Program-made: the position numbers and the translations under genes | In this document: in pieces, positions 25,507 to 34,376 of the stretch | How positions within the stretch are numbered: the stretch's first letter is position 1 | Layout of the letters: every line of letters starts with the position of its first letter | Notes under the pieces: generated by a model | Seen by the model: only the letters and a program-made list of their open reading frames with translations | Told to the model about the DNA's origin: nothing | Databases searched by the model: none | Source: Bacteroidales bacterium UBA4363 | Lineage (GTDB): Bacteria > Bacteroidota > Bacteroidia > Bacteroidales > Paludibacteraceae | DNA length: 44,497 bases | NCBI GenBank assembly: GCA_002393965.1 | Contig: DGSL01000005.1 | Location: 1-44,497, forward strand | Reading direction: 5' to 3'

Positions 25507-26154
25507 TTATCTGTATTGGGAATCTATCACCTGATGACTTGAAAACACAATGTCGTGGCTTTCGAACAAACGTTGAAACACAGAGATGCTATTGTCCTGT
25601 TCGCCATTTGACTTCAACACATATGCCTCCACTTCTACCGAACCAAGTCCTGTCAAACGAGAAAGTTGACGATGCCATTCTGGTATATAATCAGATGATA
25701 TCGGACTAATTCCCTTGACAGGAACGTCGTTAACAAAGTCAGAAATAAGAACTATTTTTTTGTTTATCGCAGAGGACAATTCCATGTATTGCAACAAAGC
25801 AGTAAGCATCTCTCCAAGATCTGTATTGGAAAGCAGCGTACCATTCCCTTCATATATTTTTTCGATGATTAGATTCAGTTCTGCCCGGAAAACAGGCGAA
25901 ATCTGTCCACACTCTTCTTCTCGGATTTTTGTGTATGTTCCAAATCGGACTATGGAAACCTTATCACCGTCCTGCATGGAATCAACCTGTTTACGCAATA
26001 CAGGTTTGACGAAATCTGCATAACGATACATCGACCCGGAAACATCTACTACAAGATAACATTCTGCAGGTTTAGAGGGCCTATTATCAGCCAAAGATAG
26101 AGATGTAAAAAACGAGAAAAAAAAGACCGATATGAGAACTGAACGTGTGAACAC
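25507..26154 (-). CDS. Exported VWA-domain protein
   Basis: A 215-residue protein with a signal peptide (residues 1-22, ending LSLA) and a single von Willebrand factor A domain. The MIDAS metal site is complete: DVSGSMY (D37, S39, S41), a threonine in the GTLLSNTDLGEM loop, and a late aspartate in VLISDFVND. Such domains bind partner proteins through a divalent cation. The protein is periplasmic or surface exposed by inference, with no membrane anchor visible after the signal. It is the third gene of a minus-strand cassette, 19 bp after the zinc-ribbon gene, and probably works with the two membrane proteins encoded upstream. Function unknown. Confidence 0.85.
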   Translation of the reverse strand: MFTRSVLISVFFFSFFTSLSLADNRPSKPAECYLVVDVSGSMYRYADFVKPVLRKQVDSMQDGDKVSIVRFGTYTKIREEECGQISPVFRAELNLIIEKIYEGNGTLLSNTDLGEMLTALLQYMELSSAINKKIVLISDFVNDVPVKGISPISSDYIPEWHRQLSRLTGLGSVEVEAYVLKSNGEQDNSISVFQRLFESHDIVFSSHQVIDSQYR

Positions 26155-26173
26155 CGATCGCTATCTGTGATTG

Positions 26174-27289
26174 TCAATGAATAAACAAATCTCTCGCCCT
26201 AGGGGTAAGATACGAAACGGCATCAATAATAGGTACCGTAATCTTCTCATCGGCATTTTTCCCTTTCAGAAATACAATTTCCGTCGGCGTAAAGAGAACA
26301 GTACGTGGACTGGCATTCCGGCGCCGCGCATCCAGAGCTTCCTTCTCGACCCCGAACAATGCCTTTATACCTTCGTCTGTCAATAATTCTGAAAGCATCA
26401 GTTCTTTATCATTTTCCAAATCATAATTCAAGGCATACACTGGATAGTCGTCATATTTCGGTTGTTCCTGATCGCATAGTCGATAATCTTGATATGTAAA
26501 ACTGATGAATCTTCCCCTTATATATCCCTGAGGTTTCAGTTCTTTGTGTGCTTTCCACGTCAGAGTATCTCCTATCCTACGCTGACCTTTCATATCAGGC
26601 ATATGCTCCATCGGTTCTCCAAGATTATTCTTCCACTGATTCAGAGCCTCTTTCACATCGTTTGTTTCTTTAGCATCACGAAACAAGATATTGATAATCT
26701 TTAATTGCAACTTTTCAGTACTAATACCCTCGATTTTCTCTGGCAAATCAATATTGAAAGACATATTTGTAAACGTCTTCAGACTACCTGTCTGTTCCAG
26801 GAATATTCCCGTTTCTTCTAAATGAGTATATTCAGGGAGTTGCTCCATCGCAAGATCGGACTTTTGCCCAATCGTATCCGCTGATAGTGAATCCATAGCA
26901 TGAGGACGGGCCATTCGATCCTCACGCCCCAGAAGCGAAAATAAACAAAAAACAAGCAAGAGAAGCAAGAGAACAATTAAGAGAATCGTTCCAATCCCAA
27001 TTCGAGTCTTTCCAGGATTATTATTCTGCTCCTCTGATTTATCTCTTTGCTTTGTGGAATAAACTTTAGCTTCTCTTTGTTTTATTGATTCCGAGATTGT
27101 ACTCTTGTCAGGATTTCCTGAGACAGTTTCTTCCTTACCTTCTGATTTTGATGAGGAGGTTTCTTCTTTTTGCTCTGTTTTTCCCAACGTGACACTCATT
27201 GGTCTCTTCTTCAATGGTTGCCACTTCCCACAAGAGTTGCAGAATTGTGATCCTGGTCGCAAATCTGTTCCACAAAAGCTACATTTCAT
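26174..27289 (-). CDS. Zinc-ribbon membrane protein with DUF3298/RsiV-like tail
   Basis: A 371-residue single-pass membrane protein. The N-terminus is a zinc ribbon with two CxxC knuckles (C3, C6, C17, C20; CSFCGTDLRPGSQFCNSCGK). A charged low-complexity linker (about 30-95) leads to one transmembrane helix at about 98-120, rich in Leu. The outer part (about 125-371) ends with a segment like DUF3298/RsiV: YALNYDLENDKELMLSELL and later VLFTPTEIVFLKGKNADEKI, with a final YLTP motif. This layout puts a cytoplasmic metal-binding head and a periplasmic sensor-like domain on one chain. Middle gene of the cassette, 56 bp after the WG-repeat gene. Function unknown; a signalling or envelope-monitoring role is inference. 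Confidence 0.75.
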   Translation of the reverse strand: MKCSFCGTDLRPGSQFCNSCGKWQPLKKRPMSVTLGKTEQKEETSSSKSEGKEETVSGNPDKSTISESIKQREAKVYSTKQRDKSEEQNNNPGKTRIGIGTILLIVLLLLLLVFCLFSLLGREDRMARPHAMDSLSADTIGQKSDLAMEQLPEYTHLEETGIFLEQTGSLKTFTNMSFNIDLPEKIEGISTEKLQLKIINILFRDAKETNDVKEALNQWKNNLGEPMEHMPDMKGQRRIGDTLTWKAHKELKPQGYIRGRFISFTYQDYRLCDQEQPKYDDYPVYALNYDLENDKELMLSELLTDEGIKALFGVEKEALDARRRNASPRTVLFTPTEIVFLKGKNADEKITVPIIDAVSYLTPRARDLFIH

Positions 27290-27345
27290 ATACGTTTGCT
27301 TTATTTACCTTTCCCAAAGGTACGTTTAATCTTAAACTCCTGCAA

Positions 27346-29094
27346 TCAGTCCGTATCACTTCTTTCATATTGACGCTCTTCATTCCGGAATGAGTCATCA
27401 TCCAACTGTTCATTTTCCCCGTCTTGTGCTATTTCTTTCATTTCCGACTCTGAATCCTCTCCTAAACTCATCATGAGATAAACACCGAACTGATTTCGAT
27501 AGACAACACAAGAAACTCGATCTCCAAAACGATAGACTATTGCGTTTTCACCTTGATTCTCAATATGTTCAACTCCATGAAGATGCGAAATGTAGCGATT
27601 GAGGGCTTCAAAAATCTCGTTTCTCTTTCGGTAGAAAATACCTGTTTCATCAAAACGCACCTCAAAATAATCAGGCGTCATATCAGTGAACGTACCATCC
27701 GGATACCCAACCTGATCACTGAAATCCACAACAATCGTTACAGCTCCTTTTCCCAATGATTTGACATATCGAATATCATAGAGATCAGTATAGTTACTGG
27801 CATCAGTATCTCCAGACTTCAAAGCCACTTCTGATGCTGGAGAATCAAACGTCAACCCATCCAGACCTCGAGATGACACTAAAAGCTGCGATATCAAATA
27901 ATCGAGATCGATCTGCTCATTATAAATCCAACAATCAGCCAAATTGAATGACCCAAGACTATAATACTCCTTGTTGACCCGTCCTTCTGTATTAAGCAAG
28001 CCCCACTGTCCCATTCCTGTGGATACAACAGCGACCTCGTCTCCTGTCGAATAAAAAGGGTGGTACTCATTTTTATATTCTAGAACATCGAAAAACTCAG
28101 CATTCCCCTTCTCTCTTCCATTTATATCTATCAGATGATAACGTCCAGTTGCATCAATCCGCCAAATACGATCCTCCATGCTTGCAAAATGAAAGTTCTG
28201 TCCCGTTACAGACAAAATCGTTTCCCCCTTGACGTTCAGAAGAGACTGATGATCCTTCGTCTTTACAATAACCATCTCGCCTTGAAAATCCACCAAATCA
28301 CCGTCTCCAACTCGTATTTCGTATCCCGCCTGGTTGAGCAGTGCCCATTTTTTTACGTTAGAATCCCGCAGATACATTACCGCAAGAGAAGCATCCTTAT
28401 AATAAGGTGCGTGAGAAAATCCTTCCTTCATAATGCGAGAAAAGACTTCTGTTCCGAACTTATCCAACACAACCATCTTATTGGAAGAATGAGCTATTAA
28501 ACGTCCATCATGACATGGATAGAGAACATCATAGTTCGGCTGAATTATCAACTGTCCCGTTGTATCTACCGCTCCAAACTGATGATTGTCAAGTTCAATT
28601 ACTGCTAGACCTTCTGAAAAATTAGATATTCGCAGAACCTGTCTACCTGCCAATTTGTCAATCTGATGCAAGACTCTTCCATTACGGTCTATTATTTCAA
28701 TACAATGATTCGGTCGAACAACTGGAGCAACATCCATAAAAAAGAGAGCCGCATAGCGATAGGACGACTGTCCAACACGCTCTGGTTTAGAAGAGTCAAT
28801 TGAATATAAATCCCAAAGGCCGTCTTTATTTTTAACGTAAAAACGATTGTTGACCACAACAGTCGGTTCGTTATCAAAACACCCCTCGAAAAGCAAACTT
28901 CCATCTATACCGACCATTCCCCATTTGCCATTCTCCGTTCTCAAAAAAGGAAGATGACTGATATTACCAGTGGAAAAGAAATCAAAACCATTAACAATTT
29001 CATCATATTTGAAGTAACCTATTAGTCCAGCCGCCATCAATGCCAATCCACCGACTATGCTGACAATTCCACGTTTACCAAACAACATGCTCAT
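27346..29094 (-). CDS. WG-repeat membrane-anchored protein
   Basis: A 582-residue protein with an N-terminal hydrophobic anchor (about 9-28: GIVSIVGGLALMAAGLIGYF) and a long outer part. Repeats of the WG type (KWG or GxWGL followed by D/N-x-x-G) are recognisable at GKWGMVGIDGSLLFE, DGLWDLYSIDSS, HQFGAVDTTGQLIIQP, KKWALLNQAGYEI and GQWGLLNTEGRV. These build beta-propeller-like modules. A non-repeat C-terminal region (about 430-550) may be a second domain, and the end is acidic. It is the first gene of the VWA/zinc-ribbon cassette and is driven by a near-consensus promoter. The bare N-terminal anchor, without a lipobox, suggests tethering to the inner membrane. Function unknown. Confidence 0.8.
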   Translation of the reverse strand: MSMLFGKRGIVSIVGGLALMAAGLIGYFKYDEIVNGFDFFSTGNISHLPFLRTENGKWGMVGIDGSLLFEGCFDNEPTVVVNNRFYVKNKDGLWDLYSIDSSKPERVGQSSYRYAALFFMDVAPVVRPNHCIEIIDRNGRVLHQIDKLAGRQVLRISNFSEGLAVIELDNHQFGAVDTTGQLIIQPNYDVLYPCHDGRLIAHSSNKMVVLDKFGTEVFSRIMKEGFSHAPYYKDASLAVMYLRDSNVKKWALLNQAGYEIRVGDGDLVDFQGEMVIVKTKDHQSLLNVKGETILSVTGQNFHFASMEDRIWRIDATGRYHLIDINGREKGNAEFFDVLEYKNEYHPFYSTGDEVAVVSTGMGQWGLLNTEGRVNKEYYSLGSFNLADCWIYNEQIDLDYLISQLLVSSRGLDGLTFDSPASEVALKSGDTDASNYTDLYDIRYVKSLGKGAVTIVVDFSDQVGYPDGTFTDMTPDYFEVRFDETGIFYRKRNEIFEALNRYISHLHGVEHIENQGENAIVYRFGDRVSCVVYRNQFGVYLMMSLGEDSESEMKEIAQDGENEQLDDDSFRNEERQYERSDTD

Positions 29095-29135
29095 GGTTTA
29101 TTTCAAGAGTAGCGAAACAACGCTAACAGGATTTG

Positions 29136-29166
29136 CAAAGTTACTCATTATTTGATTCTCAGCAAT
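29136..29166 (-). promoter_or_regulatory. Promoter of the WG/zinc-ribbon/VWA cassette
   Basis: On the minus strand, ATTG (29163-29166) and TAACTTTG (29136-29143) are separated by exactly 19 bp, matching the Bacteroidota TTG-N19-TAnnTTTG consensus. Transcription would start near 29129, 35 bp before the WG-repeat ATG. Confidence 0.8.
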
Positions 29167-29227
29167 GTTTTCATGGAACACACTGGATAGAATAACAGAT
29201 ACTAAGAGGTTTACTTTAGGTAGCACC

Positions 29228-29258
29228 TTGCAAGAAAGATTCCATTGCTGTACCTTTA
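29228..29258 (+). promoter_or_regulatory. Promoter of the DMP19-family gene
   Basis: TTG (29228-29230) and TACCTTTA (29251-29258) are 20 bp apart. The promoter is divergent from the WG-repeat cassette promoter about 60 bp away and places the true gene start at ATG 29275 rather than the TTG at 29245. Confidence 0.6.
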
Positions 29259-29274
29259 TCGGAAAAACAGAAAA

Positions 29275-29796
29275 ATGACTTGCGACATATTACTTACAGA
29301 CGAAGAACTGAGACTATCCTCACAAAGCGGAAGTTGGGACTTTCTACATACATTCATTCTCGCATATCAAAATGCCATAGATAATGAGTTAACAATCGAA
29401 AACATGAATAAATTGAATGGATGGCAAAATGTCCTTATGGCTTTTGGTGTTTTTAGATCTGAAGTTCGAAGCGGAGGTTTTGTCCAGCTCATCTACAACG
29501 GATATGGACCATACATCTTTGAAAACCCCTTTGCTTCTGCACTTCGCAAGATGGGAGCCCAAAAACTGTCTAAACTCATTTACAAGGCCAAACGCATCTA
29601 TGATGTCCGAAAAAAAGACTTGGAAATGGAAGTTGAAGAAGAAGAACTATGCGAGATATATTCGAACTTTGAAGAATTTGACCCTTTGGACGATCTCTAC
29701 ATCGAAATTGAGCAGGAATCCATTGATATTATTGCTCAGTATGTGGACGAACACATAAACTATTTTGCATCTGTCTTAAAAGGACCGTCCTTATAA
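29275..29796 (+). CDS. DMP19-family (DUF4375) protein
   Basis: A 173-residue protein that resembles the DMP19 family, first described in Neisseria as an acidic protein that mimics DNA and binds DNA-binding proteins. The family core is recognisable at LNGWQNVLMAFGVFRSEVRS, then GGFVQLIYNGYGPYI and the ENPFASALRKMGA segment (about residues 48-95). The C-terminal third is strongly acidic (EMEVEEEELCEIYSNFEEFD), which would suit DNA mimicry. Many homologues are of unknown role, so mimicry here is inference. Start ATG 29275 is chosen because the upstream TTG lies in the promoter. The gene is divergent from the WG-repeat/zinc-ribbon/VWA cassette. Confidence 0.75.
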   Translation: MTCDILLTDEELRLSSQSGSWDFLHTFILAYQNAIDNELTIENMNKLNGWQNVLMAFGVFRSEVRSGGFVQLIYNGYGPYIFENPFASALRKMGAQKLSKLIYKAKRIYDVRKKDLEMEVEEEELCEIYSNFEEFDPLDDLYIEIEQESIDIIAQYVDEHINYFASVLKGPSL

Positions 29797-29848
29797 AACG
29801 TCAGAACGGCATAAAATGTTTCCCAGTCGTATTATTTTGAGCGATGGT

Positions 29849-30451
29849 TTACCTACCAACAACAATCTCTCTTTTTTTATACACGTTAACCTTTTGAAGG
29901 AAATACTCGTGCACACGAGTGTCATCAGTCAATTCTGGATGAAAAGCAGTCGCCAAAAGATTACCTTGTTCCACCATCAAGATTTTTCCATCCAGTTCCA
30001 AGAGAGATCTCGCCTCTCCTTCTATCTTGTCAATATAAGGTGCCCGAATAAATACTGTTGGGAACGGAGTTTCGCCAAGTACATCGATAGGCATATTCGC
30101 TTCGAAACTCGCCAACTGACGTCCAAAAGCATTGCGTTCAACAAAGGTATCCATCAGTCCCAAACGTAACTGTTCGCTTCCGTTGATATGTTTTGACAGC
30201 AAAATCAGTCCAGTACAGGTACCAAATATCGGGAAACCCTTACGACCCATTTCTCTTATAGGTTCCAAAAGCTGATAAAAGTCCAGCAATTTTCCTACCG
30301 CCGTACTTTCTCCTCCTGGCAAAACCAACCCATCTAACCCATCTAAATCATTTGGATCTAAAACGTCACAAACGTCTACTCCCAATCTACGCAACATGTC
30401 TGCATGTTCACTGACCGCACCTTGCAGTGCCAATACTCCGATTTTCGTCAT
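29849..30451 (-). CDS. pdxT: Pyridoxal 5'-phosphate synthase glutaminase subunit PdxT
   Basis: Class I glutamine amidotransferase that supplies ammonia to PdxS in the DXP-independent vitamin B6 route. The 200-residue protein has [17 protein letters not shown], the oxyanion segment [11 protein letters not shown], the nucleophile C79 in FGTCTGLIL, and the remaining triad H171 and E173 in AFHPELTDD. It is active only in complex with PdxS. The gene lies 82 bp downstream of pdxS on the same strand; no terminator is evident after it. Confidence 0.96.
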   Translation of the reverse strand: MTKIGVLALQGAVSEHADMLRRLGVDVCDVLDPNDLDGLDGLVLPGGESTAVGKLLDFYQLLEPIREMGRKGFPIFGTCTGLILLSKHINGSEQLRLGLMDTFVERNAFGRQLASFEANMPIDVLGETPFPTVFIRAPYIDKIEGEARSLLELDGKILMVEQGNLLATAFHPELTDDTRVHEYFLQKVNVYKKREIVVGR

Positions 30452-30533
30452 ACCTTGTTTTCTATCATAGCAAATGCGGGATACTCGGTAGAGAAATCCC
30501 GCATTATTTTATTTCAATCGCTTTTATAGTCGG

Positions 30534-31433
30534 TTACCAACCACGTCCTGCAATCTTATCTGTTTCTTCCATCTGAGCTACGCTTTGACCACGCATAGCA
30601 TCTCCCAACCCTTTAGACACCTCTGCAACAAGCTGATAATCCGAGTAATGAGCCGTGGCTTGAACAATAGCTTTAGCTCGTTTAGCAGGATTAGAGCTTT
30701 TAAAGATGCCCGAACCAACAAATACGCCGTCACAACCGAGCGTCATCATTAATGCTGCATCAGCAGGTGTAGCAATACCTCCCGCAGCAAAATTTACCAC
30801 TGGCAAACGTTTGAGTTCCTTTACCTGCTTGACTAATTCATAAGGAGCTCCTAATTCCTTGGCGATGGTCATCAGCTCCATATCACTTGCCTCAACAACA
30901 CGTTGTATATCTTCATTTACCTGACGAATGTGCTTCACTGCTTCAACAACGTCTCCAGTTCCAGCCTCCCCTTTTGTTCTGATCATTGCCGCTCCTTCAC
31001 CTATTCGGCGAAGAGCTTCCCCTAGATTTCGGGCTCCGCATACGAACGGCACCTTAAAATCATTCTTGAATATATGATACTTATTATCTGCAGGTGTAAG
31101 CACCTCACTCTCATCAATATAATCTATATCCAAGGCCTCCAAAACACGTGCTTCAACGATATGACCAATACGTGCCTTTGCCATCACAGGAATAGTTACT
31201 GCATTCTGAATACCGATAATCATTTCCGGATCTGACATTCGTGCCACTCCACCCTCCTTACGAATATCAGAAGGGACTCGTTCGAGAGCCATAACAGCTA
31301 CTGCACCAGCATCCTCTGCAATCTTTGCCTGTTCTGGATTTACCACATCCATGATAACTCCGCCTTTCAACATCTCCGCTAAACCCGCTTTCACTTTAAA
31401 TGTTCCCGTTGACTTTTCAATATTTTCAGCCAT
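30534..31433 (-). CDS. pdxS: Pyridoxal 5'-phosphate synthase subunit PdxS
   Basis: Synthase subunit that makes PLP directly from ribose 5-phosphate, glyceraldehyde 3-phosphate and ammonia; forms a dodecamer with PdxT. The 299-residue barrel protein shows the conserved [10 protein letters not shown], the active-site lysine in [19 protein letters not shown], and the phosphate-binding loops [17 protein letters not shown] and [11 protein letters not shown]. The length equals the family. It is first in the pdxST operon and has a good promoter about 75 bp upstream. Neighbouring genes are unrelated. Confidence 0.97.
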   Translation of the reverse strand: MAENIEKSTGTFKVKAGLAEMLKGGVIMDVVNPEQAKIAEDAGAVAVMALERVPSDIRKEGGVARMSDPEMIIGIQNAVTIPVMAKARIGHIVEARVLEALDIDYIDESEVLTPADNKYHIFKNDFKVPFVCGARNLGEALRRIGEGAAMIRTKGEAGTGDVVEAVKHIRQVNEDIQRVVEASDMELMTIAKELGAPYELVKQVKELKRLPVVNFAAGGIATPADAALMMTLGCDGVFVGSGIFKSSNPAKRAKAIVQATAHYSDYQLVAEVSKGLGDAMRGQSVAQMEETDKIAGRGW

Positions 31434-31507
31434 TTTCTTGTTTTTTTTCTATATTACTCTTATTTTCTTTTTCGACATTTTCTCTTTCTATCATGCGAAA
31501 AACTTTG

Positions 31508-31539
31508 CAAAAGTAGCATTTTCCAACTTATTCACCAAT
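31508..31539 (-). promoter_or_regulatory. Promoter of pdxST
   Basis: On the minus strand ATTG (31536-31539) and TACTTTTG (31508-31515) are 20 bp apart, close to the Bacteroidota consensus. A small AATACC/GGTATT inverted repeat lies just upstream of the -33 box. The rest of the 315-bp gap to the next gene is AT-rich and otherwise plain. Confidence 0.7.
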
Positions 31540-31655
31540 ACCTTTTTTATGGTATTTTCATCTTCAGCTTTTTTGAGTTGGAATAGATATTCTCAATAGC
31601 AAAATGTATTTTATCTCTAAAGAAATGTTTTTGGCACTGATTTTGATTTTAGGAC

Positions 31656-31686
31656 TCTGCATAAAAAATGCTTTTTGCTATATTTG
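31656..31686 (+). promoter_or_regulatory. Promoter of the BspA-like gene
   Basis: TCTG (31656-31659, one base off TTTG) and TATATTTG (31679-31686) are exactly 19 bp apart. The leader to ATG 31749 is about 55 bases. Confidence 0.7.
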
Positions 31687-31748
31687 CATATCTTTAAACA
31701 AAGAAAAAGAAAACCTAAGTCTAACTTAATAAAACACAACCAAACAAA

Positions 31749-32435
31749 ATGAAGAAATCTCTTTTAATCCTCACTTCGTTTTTATGTTTTGGAGCCTTTC
31801 TCCAAGCACAGATAACCAAAACAATGTCAGTCGTTCCTGGTGGATTGTTCAAGGCTTTGACCTATGATGAGCGCTCCAATACGACACACCTCATCCTGAC
31901 AGGTTCCATGGATGCTCGCGATTTCAAAACAATCCGCGACAATATGCCAAAACTCGAAATTCTGGACATATCCAAGGTCAACATCGCCGCATACGAAGGT
32001 ACTGAAGGTTCTGAACAGACTGACAAAGGACGACCTGTAAAAGCAAAATATGCAGAAAAAACAATCCCTCAATATGCATTCTTCAAGAATGGTAACGGAT
32101 CCGGAAAACGTACCATCAAGAATGTTATTTATCCAAAAAATCTGATAGGAGTAGGAGAACGTGCTTTCTATGCTTGTTATAATCTTTCAGAGGTGACGAT
32201 TCCTGCATCAGTCGTTTCTCTTGAATCTGAGGCATACTACAACTGCAAAGCACTTGCTTCTATTTCAGTACTTAGCGCCAATCCTGTTCCTACAATGGGG
32301 AAAGGAGTGTTCTATGCTGTGGATCCTGCATCCTGCATCCTGCACGTAAAGGAAGGGTCTAAAACCGCATTCCAAGGAGCAAAACAATGGAATGACTTTA
32401 TGACCATCGAGGAAGATGTAAAAGAAGCTCAATAA
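31749..32435 (+). CDS. Secreted BspA-type leucine-rich-repeat protein
   Basis: A 228-residue exported protein with signal peptide MKKSLLILTSFLCFGAFLQA and LRR_5 (BspA/TpLRR) repeats. The clearest repeats are IKNVIYPKNLIGVGERAFYA, CYNLSEVTIPASVVSLESEA and YYNCKALASISVLSANPVP. An earlier part with THLILTGSMDARDFKTIRDN resembles the N-terminal unit of such proteins in Bacteroidales. BspA proteins bind host or bacterial surface ligands. No C-terminal type IX secretion domain and no lipobox are visible, so it may stay periplasmic or be released. It has its own promoter and shares a bidirectional terminator with dnaJ. Confidence 0.85.
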   Translation: MKKSLLILTSFLCFGAFLQAQITKTMSVVPGGLFKALTYDERSNTTHLILTGSMDARDFKTIRDNMPKLEILDISKVNIAAYEGTEGSEQTDKGRPVKAKYAEKTIPQYAFFKNGNGSGKRTIKNVIYPKNLIGVGERAFYACYNLSEVTIPASVVSLESEAYYNCKALASISVLSANPVPTMGKGVFYAVDPASCILHVKEGSKTAFQGAKQWNDFMTIEEDVKEAQ

Positions 32436-32460
32436 GATTAATAATTTGATCACATCAAAA

Positions 32461-32488
32461 AAATCCCGCTAAAAGCGGGATTTTTTTT
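32461..32488. terminator. Bidirectional terminator between the BspA-like gene and dnaJ
   Basis: The stem ATCCCGCT / AGCGGGAT (32463-32470 and 32474-32481) is flanked by A-runs on the left and T-runs on the right, so it works for both converging transcripts. Confidence 0.95.
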
Positions 32489-32493
32489 CTAAT

Positions 32494-33651
32494 CTAAAAG
32501 ATATTGGCTTTTATTCTTCGGAAGAATTCCTGAATCATTGATTTTGTTGGCTTTACATTTTCAGACTCTCGAAGACGTTCTACCAATTTCGCTTCTTCCT
32601 TTGATAGATGTTCTGGAATATAAACCCCAACATTCACGTATAGATCTCCTCTTCCATAACCATTGACACTCGGCAATCCTTTCGACTTTAGACGCAATTT
32701 CTTTCCTGGTTGCGTTCCTGGCGCTATTTTCACTTTGACAGCACCCTCCAGTGTCGGGACTTCCACACTGCCTCCGAGTATAGCAGTCGGCACATCCAGC
32801 AGAAGATTGTATATCAAATCATTCTCATCACGTATGAGCTCTGGATGTGCTTCTTCTTCAATAACCACCAACAAATCTCCGTTAACACCTCCATGGCGAG
32901 CTGCATTGCCTTTTCCACTTACATTCAATTGCATGCCCTCTGAAACTCCGGCTGGAATCTTGAACGATATTTCCTCCTCTCCTCGCACAACTCCTTCTCC
33001 ATTGCAATGAGGGCATTTGTTCTTTATCGTCTTGCCTTCTCCTCCACACGTTGGACACACCGACTGAGTCTGCATACGACCTAGAATCGTCTGTTGTATG
33101 CGTGTAACGTAACCGCTTCCATGACAGGTAGAGCATGTTTCCGTTCCACTGCCTTCTGCTGCACCACTACCATGACAATGGTCACAGGCAACATATTTCT
33201 TTACCTTAATCTTTTTTTCAACTCCGTTTAGGATGTCGTTTAAAGTCAGACGAACTTTAACCCTTAGATCTGCTCCTCGGTTTACTCGTTGACCTCGACT
33301 ACCACCCCGACTACCTCCAAAGAAATCGCCAAAGCCGCCGCCAAAGCCACCATTGAATATATCCCCGAAGTGTTCAAAGATATCCTGCATACTGCCACTC
33401 CATTGTGCGCCGCCTCCTGCTGCGCCGTCAACTCCAGCATGTCCAAACTGGTCATAGCGCTGACGCTTCTGTGGGTTGCTGAGTACCTCATACGCTTCCG
33501 CAGCCTCCTTGAACTTTTCCTCAGCTTCCTTATCCCCCGGATTACGATCTGGGTGATATTGGATCGCCTTTTTACGATAAGCTTTCTTTATTTCATCGGC
33601 CGAGGCTGTCTTATCTACACCTAAAACCTCATAATAATCTCGCTTTGCCAT
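32494..33651 (-). CDS. dnaJ: Chaperone DnaJ
   Basis: Type I Hsp40 co-chaperone that delivers substrates to DnaK and stimulates its ATPase. The 385-residue protein has the J-domain with HPD at 33-35 ([10 protein letters not shown]), a Gly/Phe-rich linker ([17 protein letters not shown]), four zinc-finger repeats ([32 protein letters not shown]) and the C-terminal substrate-binding and dimer domains. It is complete and lies 38 bp after grpE. dnaK is not in the window. Confidence 0.98.
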   Translation of the reverse strand: MAKRDYYEVLGVDKTASADEIKKAYRKKAIQYHPDRNPGDKEAEEKFKEAAEAYEVLSNPQKRQRYDQFGHAGVDGAAGGGAQWSGSMQDIFEHFGDIFNGGFGGGFGDFFGGSRGGSRGQRVNRGADLRVKVRLTLNDILNGVEKKIKVKKYVACDHCHGSGAAEGSGTETCSTCHGSGYVTRIQQTILGRMQTQSVCPTCGGEGKTIKNKCPHCNGEGVVRGEEEISFKIPAGVSEGMQLNVSGKGNAARHGGVNGDLLVVIEEEAHPELIRDENDLIYNLLLDVPTAILGGSVEVPTLEGAVKVKIAPGTQPGKKLRLKSKGLPSVNGYGRGDLYVNVGVYIPEHLSKEEAKLVERLRESENVKPTKSMIQEFFRRIKANIF

Positions 33652-33689
33652 TATTCAGTTCCTTTCTGAATCGTATCTTTGTTTGATTG

Positions 33690-34304
33690 TCACTGAGCAA
33701 CGACCACCTTGGCATATCGTATTACCTTTTCTTTCAGAGTGTATCCTTTTTGAACACAATCCATGACCTTGCCCTTCTGCTCTTCCGTCGATGCCGGTAT
33801 CATCGTGATCGCCTCATGATAGTCAGTATTAAAATCTTGATTCAATGTTTCTATTTCTTTCACACCATTCTGCTCCAGAAATTTTACAAATTTATCATAA
33901 ATCAATTTCACCCCTTCCTTGACTGAGGCAATATCCTCAGTCTTCTCTGCTGCTTCTATCCCGCGCTCGAAATCATCTACCAGAGGCAAAATATTTTTTA
34001 AAATGTTCTCACCGGCACTTTCCAGAAGTTCTGCTTTTTCTCTTATTGTTCGCTTCCGGTAATTTTCGTATTCTGCCAGCGTACGTAAATAGGAATCATT
34101 TAGCTCATCATACTTTTCTTTCCACTCGTCCTTTTCCGTCGTTCCTGCTCCGGATTCTGGCATTTCCTGTGCTCCTGTCTCTTCCGACGCTGCGACCGTC
34201 TGTTCTGCTTGGGACTCCGTCTGTTCCTTAGAATCCTGCTGTTCTTTGTTACTTTTTTCTGCCATATTCTTATTTGATTTTCTTTTTCGATTGAATATTC
34301 TCAT
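33690..34304 (-). CDS. grpE: Nucleotide exchange factor GrpE
   Basis: Releases ADP from DnaK. The 204-residue reading has a low-complexity Glu/Gln-rich N-terminus, the long helical dimer region (WKEKYDELNDSYLRTLAEYENYRKR is its start), then the beta-domain with NILPLVDDFERGIEAAEKTE and DCVQKGYTLKEKVIRYAKVVV. The ATG at 34265 (residue 14, MAEKSNKEQQ) is an equally likely start, as the first 13 residues are only basic filler. Upstream lies a perfect palindrome that could serve heat-shock control. It pairs with dnaJ downstream. Confidence 0.95.
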   Translation of the reverse strand: MRIFNRKRKSNKNMAEKSNKEQQDSKEQTESQAEQTVAASEETGAQEMPESGAGTTEKDEWKEKYDELNDSYLRTLAEYENYRKRTIREKAELLESAGENILKNILPLVDDFERGIEAAEKTEDIASVKEGVKLIYDKFVKFLEQNGVKEIETLNQDFNTDYHEAITMIPASTEEQKGKVMDCVQKGYTLKEKVIRYAKVVVAQ

Positions 34305-34348
34305 TTTTTCTCGTGTTTCTTCTCAAATTCTCTGCCAAGCAAACTTTA

Positions 34349-34363
34349 CTGACAGAATGTCAG
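34349..34363. promoter_or_regulatory. Palindromic candidate operator upstream of grpE-dnaJ
   Basis: CTGACA-TTC-TGTCAG on the minus strand is a perfect 6-bp-arm palindrome. It is followed on the minus strand by TAAAGTTTG, which is one base too long for a TAnnTTTG box. Located in the 72-bp gap between the dsbD-like gene and grpE, it may bind a regulator that separates chaperone expression from the upstream sprA transcript. Confidence 0.45.
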
Positions 34364-34376
34364 CACACATAGAACC

